Positions 9,235 to 17,841 of a stretch of 64,000 nt of DNA are shown here, piece by piece. This DNA is from Gemelliphila palaticanis (GTDB lineage Bacteria; Bacillota; Bacilli; Staphylococcales; Gemellaceae), in assembly GCA_013415235.1 (NCBI GenBank), contig JACBYF010000004.1, positions 62,001 to 126,000 on the forward strand, in the 5' to 3' direction. The number at the start of each line of letters is the position of its first letter. Positions within the stretch are counted from its first letter, which is position 1. The position numbers and the translations under genes are program-made. Under the pieces are notes generated by a model. The model made no database searches, had not been told where the DNA came from, and worked only from the letters and a program-made list of their open reading frames with translations.

Positions 9235-9879
9235 ATGAAAAAAATATTACCATCAATATTATCAGCAGATTTTGCTAATTTAGAGAAAGACATAAAATAT
9301 ATGGAAAGTATAGGTATAGATACATTCCATATAGATGTAATGGATGGAAATTTTGTACCAAATATATCATTTGGTTTTCCAATAATAGAATCAATAAGAA
9401 AAAGAACTAACACAACATTTGATGTTCATTTAATGATAGCAAACCCAGAACAATATGTAGAACAATTTTGCAAAATAGGCGCAGATATGGTTTCTTTCCA
9501 TATAGAAGCAACAAATCATGCTGATAGATTGCTACAAGTAATAAAAGATAATGGTAAAAAAGCTGGAATAGTATTAAATCCTCAAACGCCAATTGAAAGT
9601 ATTAAGTACTTATTACATAAAGTAGACTATGTTTTAATAATGACAGTAAATCCTGGATTTGGAGGGCAAAAGTTCATTCCTGAGATGCTAAATAAAATAG
9701 AAGAATTGGATAGTTTAAGAAAATTAAATAACTATGATTTTCTAATAGAAGTAGATGGTGGAATAAATTCTGAAACTTCAAAATTATGTAGAGATAAAGG
9801 TGTTGATTTATTAGTTTGCGGATCATTTTTATTTAATGCCAACGATAAAGTAAGTACATTAAAAGATTTATTATCATAG
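9235..9879 (+). CDS. rpe: Ribulose-phosphate 3-epimerase
   Basis: Rpe interconverts D-ribulose 5-phosphate and D-xylulose 5-phosphate in the pentose phosphate pathway. The 214-residue TIM barrel shows PSILSADF at the N-terminus, FHIDVMDGNFVPN with metal/catalytic His and Asp, DVHLMI, MTVNPGFGGQKF, and EVDGGIN with the second catalytic Asp. The start follows AAAGGAG. Operon neighbour of rsgA and thiN. Confidence 0.97.
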   Translation: MKKILPSILSADFANLEKDIKYMESIGIDTFHIDVMDGNFVPNISFGFPIIESIRKRTNTTFDVHLMIANPEQYVEQFCKIGADMVSFHIEATNHADRLLQVIKDNGKKAGIVLNPQTPIESIKYLLHKVDYVLIMTVNPGFGGQKFIPEMLNKIEELDSLRKLNNYDFLIEVDGGINSETSKLCRDKGVDLLVCGSFLFNANDKVSTLKDLLS

Positions 9880-9888
9880 GTAAATATT

Positions 9889-10503
9889 ATGAATAAAAAA
9901 ATAGAATCTATTAATTTAATGTTAGGTGGAGAAAAACCCAATATTATTGTTCCTGGGAACTGGTGTGCTGTAGATAGTGGTGCAGATTACTTATTAAATG
10001 TTGGAATAAAACCTCTTATGATCTATGGGGATCTAGATTCTATAGGAATAAATTATAATGGATTAAATATTAATAAAAAAGACAGTCAAGATATAACGGA
10101 CTTGGAATTTGCGATAAATAGTATAAAAGTTGATTTTCCTATGATTAATAATATTAATATATACGGGGCAACAGGAGGTAGATTAGATCATTTTTTTGGT
10201 AACATCATGATATTATCAAATGAGAATATAAATAGTATAGAAGTGCAAATAATAGATGATAATAATATTATATACTTATCAAATATAGGAGATAATATTG
10301 TTAGTAAAAATAATAATTTTAAGTATATATCTTTTGTACCAATATATAAAAATACTAAAGTAACCATAAAAAATGCTAAATATGATGTAGAAGACTATAT
10401 ATTAACAACAAATAAACCAAATGCAACAAGTAACGAGTTTTTAGATAAAGACATATTTTTAAGAACAGATAAAAGATGTTTAGTAATATATTCAAAGGAC
10501 TAG
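9889..10503 (+). CDS. thiN: Thiamine diphosphokinase
   Basis: This enzyme transfers pyrophosphate from ATP to thiamine to form thiamine diphosphate. The 204-residue protein has the two family motifs YGDLDSIG (with the metal-binding Asp pair), DITDLEFAI, and IYGATGGRLDHFFGN with the conserved GGRxDH. The C-terminal beta domain is AT-rich and less conserved. It follows rpe by nine bases, the standard Bacilli arrangement. No thiamin riboswitch is visible before the operon. Confidence 0.93.
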   Translation: MNKKIESINLMLGGEKPNIIVPGNWCAVDSGADYLLNVGIKPLMIYGDLDSIGINYNGLNINKKDSQDITDLEFAINSIKVDFPMINNINIYGATGGRLDHFFGNIMILSNENINSIEVQIIDDNNIIYLSNIGDNIVSKNNNFKYISFVPIYKNTKVTIKNAKYDVEDYILTTNKPNATSNEFLDKDIFLRTDKRCLVIYSKD

Positions 10504-10511
10504 GTAAACAA

Positions 10512-11360
10512 ATGAATGATATAATTTATTTAATAATAATAGCAATTTTTGCGGGTTTTATAGGTTCTCTAGTGGGATTAGGTGGAGGATTGATTGTTAC
10601 TCCAGCACTAACTATACTTTTTGATCTCGATATAAAATATGCAATAGGAGCTAGTATAGTAGCAGTAATAGCGACAAGTAGTGGTTCTGCTATTGCATTT
10701 GTAAAAGATGGAATTTCTAATATAAATATAGGTTTATTTTTAGAAATATTTACTACTTTAGGAGGAATAATAGGAGCTCTATTAGCAGGCATATTTTCAT
10801 CAAAACTATTATATATATTTTTTTCGATAATACTTATAAATTCTTTTTATGGAATGTTAAAAAAATCTGGATTAATTAAAGTAAAAAAAGATTATACTGA
10901 AATAATAGAAGAAGACAAGTATTCAAAAAAACTTAATTTTTCATCTGAGTATTATGACAAATCTGAAAAAAAATTAATAAAATATAAGGTTACAAATGTA
11001 CCTCAAGGATCTGCTGTAATGTTTGGAGCAGGACTAGCGAGTGGATTATTAGGTATTGGTAGTGGGGCATTTAAAGTAGTTGCATTAGATAATTATATGA
11101 AGCTACCTATAAAAGTAAGTACAGCTACTAGTAATTTTATGATGGGAGTAACAGCATGTGCCAGTGCACTAATATATTTTTTTAACGGAACAATAAACCC
11201 TGTCATCGCTGGTCCAATAGCTCTAGGAACACTTATAGGCTCAAGAACAGGTGCAAAAGTTATGCAAAGAATTAATTCAAAATATATAAGATTAATATTT
11301 TTACCAATATTATTATTTACTATAATAAACATGTTGTTGAAAGGTTTAGGTATTATGTAA
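10512..11360 (+). CDS. TauE/SafE family membrane transporter
   Basis: A 282-residue integral membrane protein of the TauE/SafE family. Members move sulfite, sulfoacetate or related anions, or have unknown substrates. Eight or so hydrophobic segments occur in two halves. Each half carries the glycine-rich repeat typical of the family: GSLVGLGGGLIVTPAL in the first and ASGLLGIGSGAFKVVAL in the second. A hydrophilic loop sits around residues 125-165. I chose ATG 10512; an upstream in-frame ATG at 10476 lies inside thiN and adds soluble residues before the first membrane segment. The stop overlaps the next gene start (ATGA-like TAATGA). Substrate unknown. Confidence 0.88.
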   Translation: MNDIIYLIIIAIFAGFIGSLVGLGGGLIVTPALTILFDLDIKYAIGASIVAVIATSSGSAIAFVKDGISNINIGLFLEIFTTLGGIIGALLAGIFSSKLLYIFFSIILINSFYGMLKKSGLIKVKKDYTEIIEEDKYSKKLNFSSEYYDKSEKKLIKYKVTNVPQGSAVMFGAGLASGLLGIGSGAFKVVALDNYMKLPIKVSTATSNFMMGVTACASALIYFFNGTINPVIAGPIALGTLIGSRTGAKVMQRINSKYIRLIFLPILLFTIINMLLKGLGIM

Positions 11361-11689
11361 TGAAAAAAAATAATAATTCAAACTTTATCCCTAAAATACT
11401 TTTATATGGAGTTATTACAAGCGCATTATTTATAATAATTGGACTAATAAAAATAGCTTTTGAAAAAAATTTATCTATATATTATGAATTTGATAAAAAT
11501 AATATTTTTACTCTAAGCGGAGTAGGTATAATAAATACAGGTATATTTATATTAATACTTACTCCTATTATTAGAGTTATAGGTATGTTATTAAATTATA
11601 TTTTAGAAAAAAATAGAACATACACTATAATATCATCAATAGTACTATTAATTCTATTTATAAGTCTAATTTTAGGTGTTAAGCATTAA
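11360..11689 (+). CDS. DUF1634 family small membrane protein
   Basis: A 109-residue protein with three predicted membrane segments (about 12-30, 49-75, 87-106). The second contains the pattern GIINTGIFILILTPIIRV, which I recognise as the DUF1634 core (G.l.l..TP..RV). It starts one base before the end of the TauE/SafE stop codon, so the two are translationally coupled. DUF1634 proteins are commonly found next to TauE/SafE transporters, suggesting an accessory subunit, but this role is not proven. The assignment is from memory of the family pattern, not a search. Confidence 0.72.
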   Translation: MKKNNNSNFIPKILLYGVITSALFIIIGLIKIAFEKNLSIYYEFDKNNIFTLSGVGIINTGIFILILTPIIRVIGMLLNYILEKNRTYTIISSIVLLILFISLILGVKH

Positions 11690-11717
11690 ATTTGTCTATA
11701 TTGTGAACAAATAACGT

Positions 11718-11745
11718 TTAATTTTAAAAAAATTTTTAAAATTAA
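11718..11745. repeat. AT-only perfect palindrome upstream of cydA
   Basis: Thirteen-base arms (TTAATTTTAAAAA and its complement) separated by two bases, made only of A and T. It lies between the DUF1634 gene and cydA, about 105 bases before the cydA start. It could be a weak terminator of the upstream operon or a structural element in the cyd promoter region. The whole 160-base gap (11690-11849) is very AT-rich; I could not fix a convincing -35/-10 pair in it. Confidence 0.5.
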
Positions 11746-11849
11746 TATATATTTGTTTTTTTAGTTAATGTAATATAGTACAATAAATTTAGTAATAATA
11801 TTTTGTTATTATAATAAAATTTTAAAATTTAATTAAGGAGGAATTTAAA

Positions 11850-13229
11850 GTGGATTTATTATTACTTTCAAGGCTACAATTTGCAGCTACAACTGTATTT
11901 CACTTTTTCTTCGTACCGATAACTATTGGGATGGTATTCTTAATAGCGATTTTTGAGACTATGTACGTTAGAACAGGTGATGATCATTATAAAAGAATAA
12001 CAAAATTCTTTGGACATCTATTTTTAATAAATTTTGCTGTTGGAGTTGTAACAGGTATATTACAAGAATTTCAGTTCGGTATGAACTGGTCTGAATATTC
12101 TTCTTTCGTAGGAGATGTTTTTGGTCCGTCACTGGCTGTTGAAGCTTTACTTGCATTTTATCTAGAATCAACTTTCATTGGTATTTGGATATTTTCTTGG
12201 GAAAAAATTAATAAAAAGCTTCATGCAATGTGTATATGGTTAGTATCTATAGGAACTATGCTATCAGCATTCTGGATTTTATCAGCTAACTCATTTATGC
12301 AAAGACCTGTAGGATTTAAAATAGTTGAAAATAGTGTTATAGGTAAAAAAGCAGAAATGATAGATTTCTGGGCTATTGCAACAAATAGTTACCTATGGAA
12401 TCAATTCCCGCATGTTATATTTACATCATTAACAGTAGGAGCATTTGTTATAGCAGGTATAGCAGCTTGGAAAATCAATAGAAAACATGAAATTGCTATG
12501 TTTAGAAAAGCATTTAAAGTTTCTATAGTGGCGGCTTTAATAGGATCTGCAGGTTTACTTTGGACAGGTCATTCACAAATGCAATATTTAGTTCGTGAAT
12601 ATCCGATGAAAGTTGCTGCAGCTGAAGCACTTTATGAAGATTCAGAAGATCCAGCCCCATTTACTGTATTAGCATCAATAAATGAAAAACAACAAGAAAC
12701 AAAACCACTTATAGAAGTTCCAGGATTACTTAGTTTCTTATCTTATGATAAGTTTGAAGGATCTTTAAAAGGTATGAAAACTTTACAGAAAGAATTAGAT
12801 GAAAAATATTATCCTGTAGTAGGTGAACATCTAAATTATATTCCTGAAGTTACACTTATATTCTATACTTTTAGAATGATGTCAGGATCAGGAGCACTTC
12901 TATTCATAATAGCTTTACTTGGAACTATCTATGCATTTAGAAAAACAGAAGTTCAAAAATCATGGTATTTAAAAATGTTACCTTGGACAATACTTATAGC
13001 AGAAGTAGCAACAGCTTCTGGTTGGATTATGGCAGAAATGGGTCGTCAACCATTTATAATATTCGGTATTATGCCAACTAGTGCGGGGGTTTCTCCAATA
13101 TCTGCAGAAGCAGTTTTATTCTCTTTAATAGTATTCTGTGCTTTATATACTATTTTAGGAATAGCTCAATTTGTATTATTTAGATATATGATGAAGAAAA
13201 AAGAATCTTCTGTAAAGGAGGTAGCGTAG
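11850..13229 (+). CDS. cydA: Cytochrome bd ubiquinol/menaquinol oxidase subunit I
   Basis: CydA carries the three haems of the cytochrome bd oxidase, which oxidises quinol and reduces O2 at low oxygen in the cytoplasmic membrane. With 459 residues it is the short Q-loop type found in Firmicutes. Visible ligands are His18 (haem b595 position, VFHFFFVPITIG), His188 (b558, FPHVIFTS) and Met397 in the AEMGRQPF motif. The family motif is usually GRQPW; here Trp is replaced by Phe402. The start is GTG after AAGGAGG. cydB follows one base after the stop, then cydD and cydC. Confidence 0.97.
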   Translation: MDLLLLSRLQFAATTVFHFFFVPITIGMVFLIAIFETMYVRTGDDHYKRITKFFGHLFLINFAVGVVTGILQEFQFGMNWSEYSSFVGDVFGPSLAVEALLAFYLESTFIGIWIFSWEKINKKLHAMCIWLVSIGTMLSAFWILSANSFMQRPVGFKIVENSVIGKKAEMIDFWAIATNSYLWNQFPHVIFTSLTVGAFVIAGIAAWKINRKHEIAMFRKAFKVSIVAALIGSAGLLWTGHSQMQYLVREYPMKVAAAEALYEDSEDPAPFTVLASINEKQQETKPLIEVPGLLSFLSYDKFEGSLKGMKTLQKELDEKYYPVVGEHLNYIPEVTLIFYTFRMMSGSGALLFIIALLGTIYAFRKTEVQKSWYLKMLPWTILIAEVATASGWIMAEMGRQPFIIFGIMPTSAGVSPISAEAVLFSLIVFCALYTILGIAQFVLFRYMMKKKESSVKEVA

Positions 13230-13230
13230 T

Positions 13231-14259
13231 ATGGATTGGTCAATAGTATTACCTAATATATGGTTCTTATTAATAACGATATTATTTACAGGATTCTTTA
13301 TATTAGAAGGTTATGATTTTGGAGTAGGTGTATTATCACAAATTTTAGGAAGAAATGATTTAGAAAAAAGACTATATTTCAACACAATAGGTCCTTTCTG
13401 GGATGCCAATGAAGTTTGGTTATTAACAGGAGGAGGAGCTATGTTTGCAGCCTTTCCAATATGGTATGGAAAATTATTTAGTGGATACTATATAGCTTTT
13501 GTTTTAATGCTTGTTGCTCTTATTTTACGAGGCGTTTCATTTGAATTCAGAGGTAAATTAGGAGATAATAGAGCATGGATGAAAGCTTGTGATGCAGCTA
13601 TGTTTATAGGAAGTATACTACCTCCAATTTTATGGGGAGTAGCAGTAGCTAATTTTATGACTGGAGCTAGATTAGACGAAAATAAAACTTTAGTAGATGG
13701 GTTTTTAGGTTTAATTTCACCTTATACAGTCCTAGGAGGAGTTATGATGTTACTTCTTATGCTAGTACATGGTGCTCAGTTCCTTGTATTAAAAACAGAA
13801 GGAGATTTAAGAGTAGGCGCTCAAAGAATATCAAGCTTATTATTCCCACTTGCTGCTTTAAGTACTTTAATATTTGCTGCGTGGTCATTAGTAAAAACAG
13901 ATATTTTCACTAATAACTACTATGTAGGGTTAGTATTAGCTTTAATAGCAGTAGTGTTCTTTGTAATATCATTTATTCTTAATAAAAAAGGAAAAGATTT
14001 AGGAGCATTCTTATCAACTTCTGCAACTTTAGGGTTCTTAACTTTAAGTGTTTTCGCTGGAATGTTCCCAAGAGCAATTATTAATAGTGAAGATGTTACT
14101 AAATCATTATTTATATATGATGCTGCTAGTGGTATCTACACTCTAGAATTAATGACATATGTAGCATGCTTTATGTTACCTTTTGTACTAGGGTATCAAG
14201 TATGGTCTTACTATGTATTTAGAAAGAGATTAACTAAAGACGATAAATTGGAGTATTAA
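13231..14259 (+). CDS. cydB: Cytochrome bd oxidase subunit II
   Basis: CydB is the second, haem-poor subunit of the bd oxidase and pairs with CydA. The 342-residue protein has about eight to nine membrane segments. It shows the family motifs GFFILEGYDFGVGVL near the N-terminus and GPFWDANEVWLLTGGGAMFAAFP around 51-75, followed by ILRGVSFEFR. Its AAGGAGG site lies inside the end of cydA, so the two subunits are probably made in equal amounts. Confidence 0.96.
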   Translation: MDWSIVLPNIWFLLITILFTGFFILEGYDFGVGVLSQILGRNDLEKRLYFNTIGPFWDANEVWLLTGGGAMFAAFPIWYGKLFSGYYIAFVLMLVALILRGVSFEFRGKLGDNRAWMKACDAAMFIGSILPPILWGVAVANFMTGARLDENKTLVDGFLGLISPYTVLGGVMMLLLMLVHGAQFLVLKTEGDLRVGAQRISSLLFPLAALSTLIFAAWSLVKTDIFTNNYYVGLVLALIAVVFFVISFILNKKGKDLGAFLSTSATLGFLTLSVFAGMFPRAIINSEDVTKSLFIYDAASGIYTLELMTYVACFMLPFVLGYQVWSYYVFRKRLTKDDKLEY

Positions 14260-14262
14260 TTA

Positions 14263-15963
14263 ATGGATAAAAAAAGGAAGAAGAAAGTTCAACTTCCTAT
14301 AAAAAAAAGTTTAATTATTACGTTAACTATATTATCACTATTAGAAGCAGTTTGTATTATAATGCAAACTGCTTTTTTAGCTAAAGCTATAGTTTCATTA
14401 TTTAATGGTAATTATGATATATTAGTTGATTCAATACTATTTTTTGTAGGATATTTTTTAAAAACAGTATTTTTGCATCTACAACAATATTTCACAGAAA
14501 AGGAATCTATTAAGTTAGAAAAAAGTTTAAGAGAAAAACTAATAAGAAGTTACCTTTTTGGAGGAGCAGATTTTACGCAAAAAGAAGGTACGGGTAAATT
14601 AGTAACATTATCAATAGATGGTATAGGTCAAGTAAAAACTTACTTTGAGTTAGTTGTATCAAAAAAAATGAGAAGTCTTATTATACCGACAATGGTTGTT
14701 TTCTTTATATTTTATACCGATAAAGTTTCTGCTTACATGATATCATCTTTTATACCGGTAATAGTTATATTTATGATATTATTAGGTGTTACTGCTAGAG
14801 ATATGGCTGATAGACAATATAAGAAATATAGAATACTATCTAATAATTTCATTGATACAATACGAGGGATAGAAAGTTTAAAATTTTTAGGTATAAGTAA
14901 ACAGTATTTACCTATAATGGAGAAGAAAAATAGAGAGTATAGAAAAAGTACTATGACTACTTTAAAATATGCTTTTTTAAATAGTTTTGCTTTAGACTTT
15001 TTAACAACAATAGCTATAGCTTTCTTAGCAGTACGATTAGGAATACTATTGTTAGATGGAGAAACAAATTTACTACCATCTCTTACAGTATTATTGATAG
15101 CGCCAGAGTTCTTTTTACCAATGAAACAAGCTGCTACAGATTATCATGCAACCCTAAATGGTCAAGTTGCATACGAAGAGATATTAGCAATTATAGAAAA
15201 AAATGAAAAAAGTGTTAAACAAGTACAGAAAGTTAATAATTTCAACAATATAAAACTTGATAATGTTTTTATTGAGAAAAATGACAATACTATATTAGAA
15301 AATATTTCACTTAGCATAAACAAAAATGATAGGATTTGTTTAGTTGGAGCAAGTGGTAGTGGAAAAACAACTTTAATATCTTTATTATCTGGATTTTCTA
15401 CACCTACTAAAGGGAAAATATTGTTAAACGATAAAGAAATAAATTTAAAATATTCTGATTGGTTAAATAACATATCTTATATATCACAATTCCCTTTTAT
15501 TTTTCCGGATACAATAAAAAATAATATATTATATTATTCTAACGAGAATGTTGATGACAATAAATTATTTGAAATATGTAAGTTAGTAGGATTAGATGAA
15601 TTTATTGAAAAACTAGAAAACAAATATGATACATTTATTGGAGAAGGTGGACTTGAATTAAGTGGAGGACAATCTCAAAGAATAGCAATTGCTAGAGCTT
15701 TAATAAGTGATAGAAAAATAGTTATCTTAGATGAACCTACAAGTCACTTAGATATAGAAACAGAATTTGAAATAAAAACTAAGTTGTTAGAACTTTTTAA
15801 AGATAGAACAGTTATAATTGCTACACATAGACTACATTGGTTAAACGATATGGACTATGTAATTCATATAAATAAAGGTCATATTGAGGATTTTGAAAAA
15901 ATAGAGACTTTTAAAAATTCAGATAAATATAAAGATTTAAAAAATTCTTTAATGGGAGAATAA
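14263..15963 (+). CDS. cydD: Thiol reductant ABC exporter, CydD-type subunit
   Basis: Half of the CydDC heterodimeric ABC exporter, which moves glutathione/cysteine-type reductants or haem-related compounds and is needed to assemble cytochrome bd. The 566-residue protein has an N-terminal six-helix membrane domain (about 15-290). The nucleotide-binding domain has Walker A GASGSGKT, signature LSGGQSQRIAIARAL, Walker B IVILDEPTSHLD and the switch His in IATHRL. It starts three bases after the cydB stop. Naming follows the common Firmicutes convention that the first ABC gene after cydB is cydD; in B. subtilis nomenclature the letters are exchanged. Confidence 0.9.
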   Translation: MDKKRKKKVQLPIKKSLIITLTILSLLEAVCIIMQTAFLAKAIVSLFNGNYDILVDSILFFVGYFLKTVFLHLQQYFTEKESIKLEKSLREKLIRSYLFGGADFTQKEGTGKLVTLSIDGIGQVKTYFELVVSKKMRSLIIPTMVVFFIFYTDKVSAYMISSFIPVIVIFMILLGVTARDMADRQYKKYRILSNNFIDTIRGIESLKFLGISKQYLPIMEKKNREYRKSTMTTLKYAFLNSFALDFLTTIAIAFLAVRLGILLLDGETNLLPSLTVLLIAPEFFLPMKQAATDYHATLNGQVAYEEILAIIEKNEKSVKQVQKVNNFNNIKLDNVFIEKNDNTILENISLSINKNDRICLVGASGSGKTTLISLLSGFSTPTKGKILLNDKEINLKYSDWLNNISYISQFPFIFPDTIKNNILYYSNENVDDNKLFEICKLVGLDEFIEKLENKYDTFIGEGGLELSGGQSQRIAIARALISDRKIVILDEPTSHLDIETEFEIKTKLLELFKDRTVIIATHRLHWLNDMDYVIHINKGHIEDFEKIETFKNSDKYKDLKNSLMGE

Positions 15964-15966
15964 TAA

Positions 15967-17694
15967 GTGGAAAAAAATTCAATTATAAGAAAAGATATAA
16001 ATAAAAATAAATCACAAATGACACTTATTATAGTTTTAGGATTAATATCTGTAATGAGTGGAGCAGCTTTGATGTATGTTTCAGGATTTTTAATAAGCAA
16101 AGCTTCTTTGAAAATAGGAAATATTTTGATGCTACAAGTACCTACAGTACTAACTAGGACTTTTTCTCTTTCACAATCTGTATTTTCATATGTACAAAGA
16201 TTAATAAGTCATGATCTAGTTTTAAAAATTATAGAGAAAATGAGAAGTAAAGTTTATAAAATTTTAGAACCTATGTCCCTTAGACTAAAAAAAGAATATA
16301 AATCAGGTGATTTACTTGGTTTATTATCTGAAGATATAGAAAATCTTCAAAATATATATTTAAAAAGTATATTTCCAAGTATAATATCATTATTGCTTTA
16401 TGTTATATTTATAACTGTGATGTTTGGATATGATTCTAGCTACGCATTATTAGCAACACTTTTTGGAATATTTATAATATTTGTAATTCCTTTTATATCA
16501 TTGTTAGTAACAAAAAGTAATTTACAATCTATGAAGCATTCTAAGCACTTATTATATTCAAATTTTACAAGTGCAATATTTGGAGTGACTGATTTAGTGT
16601 CTTCAGGAAAAGGAGAACAGTTTATAGATGAATATAAAAAAGAAGAAGAGAAGTTTTTGTTAAGAGAATCAAAAACAAAATTATTTATTCACATAAGAGA
16701 AATAGTTATTCAATTTTTAGCGGCGACAACAGTTCTTCTGATAATATATAGCTGTAAAAAAATGGTTATAAATAATACTATTGAAAATATATACATAGCT
16801 TCATTTTGTATGATAGCACTATCTGTTATGACAGTTGCTGCTATGACTGGAGATGCTATTTCACATATACCAGCATATCAAGTATCTATAGATAGAGTTA
16901 AAGATTTTTATAAAAATGAAGAAAAATTTGTAGATGACAAAGAAGAATTTATCGTATCAGATTACAACAATATAATTACTATAAATGATCTACATTTTTC
17001 ATATAATTCTGGTCAAGAAGTTTTAAAAGGGATAGACTTGAATATAAAAAAAGGTGAAAAAGTAGCTATATTAGGTAGAAGTGGTGTAGGAAAAAGTACA
17101 TTGTTTAAATTACTTACGGGAACATACAAAAATTATGAAGGGAACATAAGTATATTAGGCCAAGAACCTAGTGAAAAGTTACTTGGTTCTTCAATATCAG
17201 TATTAAATCAAAAACCATATTTGTTCGATATGACTATAAAAGAAAATATGCAGTTATCAACTTTAGGTAAAAATAATGTTTCAGATGAAGAAATAGAAAG
17301 TAGCTTAAAGAAAGCACAGATATATGATTTAATAAATGATTTACCAGATAAATTAGATACCAGTGTTTATGAAACAGGTAGTAGATTTTCTGGAGGAGAA
17401 AGACAAAGGATAGCTTTTGCTAGAACTCTTATTCAAAATAATGATTTACTACTATTAGATGAACCTACTGTCGGTCTTGATCCAAAAACGGAAACAGAAT
17501 TATTAAAAACTATATTCGAAAATAGTAAAGATAAAACGATTCTATGGATAACACATCATTTAAACTCTATACAATATATGGATAGAATAATATTTATAAA
17601 AGATGGAAAAATAGAAATGGATGGCAGCCACGATTATCTTTATAAAAATAACGAAAAATATAGAAAATTATACGATATGGATATGGGAATTTAA
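15967..17694 (+). CDS. cydC: Thiol reductant ABC exporter, CydC-type subunit
   Basis: Second half of the CydDC exporter, 575 residues. Membrane domain about 15-310, then a nucleotide-binding domain with Walker A GRSGVGKS, signature FSGGERQRIAFARTL, Walker B LLLLDEPTVGLD, and ITHHLN at the H-loop. The start codon is GTG three bases after the cydD stop, within a tightly packed cydABDC operon that ends in a terminator. Names of the two ABC subunits may be swapped in other schemes. Confidence 0.9.
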   Translation: MEKNSIIRKDINKNKSQMTLIIVLGLISVMSGAALMYVSGFLISKASLKIGNILMLQVPTVLTRTFSLSQSVFSYVQRLISHDLVLKIIEKMRSKVYKILEPMSLRLKKEYKSGDLLGLLSEDIENLQNIYLKSIFPSIISLLLYVIFITVMFGYDSSYALLATLFGIFIIFVIPFISLLVTKSNLQSMKHSKHLLYSNFTSAIFGVTDLVSSGKGEQFIDEYKKEEEKFLLRESKTKLFIHIREIVIQFLAATTVLLIIYSCKKMVINNTIENIYIASFCMIALSVMTVAAMTGDAISHIPAYQVSIDRVKDFYKNEEKFVDDKEEFIVSDYNNIITINDLHFSYNSGQEVLKGIDLNIKKGEKVAILGRSGVGKSTLFKLLTGTYKNYEGNISILGQEPSEKLLGSSISVLNQKPYLFDMTIKENMQLSTLGKNNVSDEEIESSLKKAQIYDLINDLPDKLDTSVYETGSRFSGGERQRIAFARTLIQNNDLLLLDEPTVGLDPKTETELLKTIFENSKDKTILWITHHLNSIQYMDRIIFIKDGKIEMDGSHDYLYKNNEKYRKLYDMDMGI

Positions 17695-17720
17695 TACCAT
17701 TTCATTATAAAATAAATAAT

Positions 17721-17760
17721 AAGAGTACAGGTCTATAATTAGATTTGTACTCTTTATTTT
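17721..17760 (+). terminator. Rho-independent terminator of the cyd operon
   Basis: Stem AAGAGTACA / TGTACTCTT with a 16-base AT-rich loop, followed by TATTTT. It lies 27 bases after the cydC stop. Confidence 0.85.
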
Positions 17761-17841
17761 AAAAGTCAAAATTTCTATTTTATGAAAAAAAATATTATTT
17801 ATGATATTATATAATATATTAAACAGAACGGAAAAGATGTA

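Noticed and set aside
10476-10511. Start of the TauE/SafE gene inside thiN
   Set aside because: The added residues are not family-like; ATG 10512 begins directly before the first membrane helix.
11695-11716. Possible Rex (redox regulator) operator upstream of cydA
   Set aside because: Only one half-site (TTGTGAA) is present; the second half does not match the TTGTGAAnnnnTTCACAA pattern.
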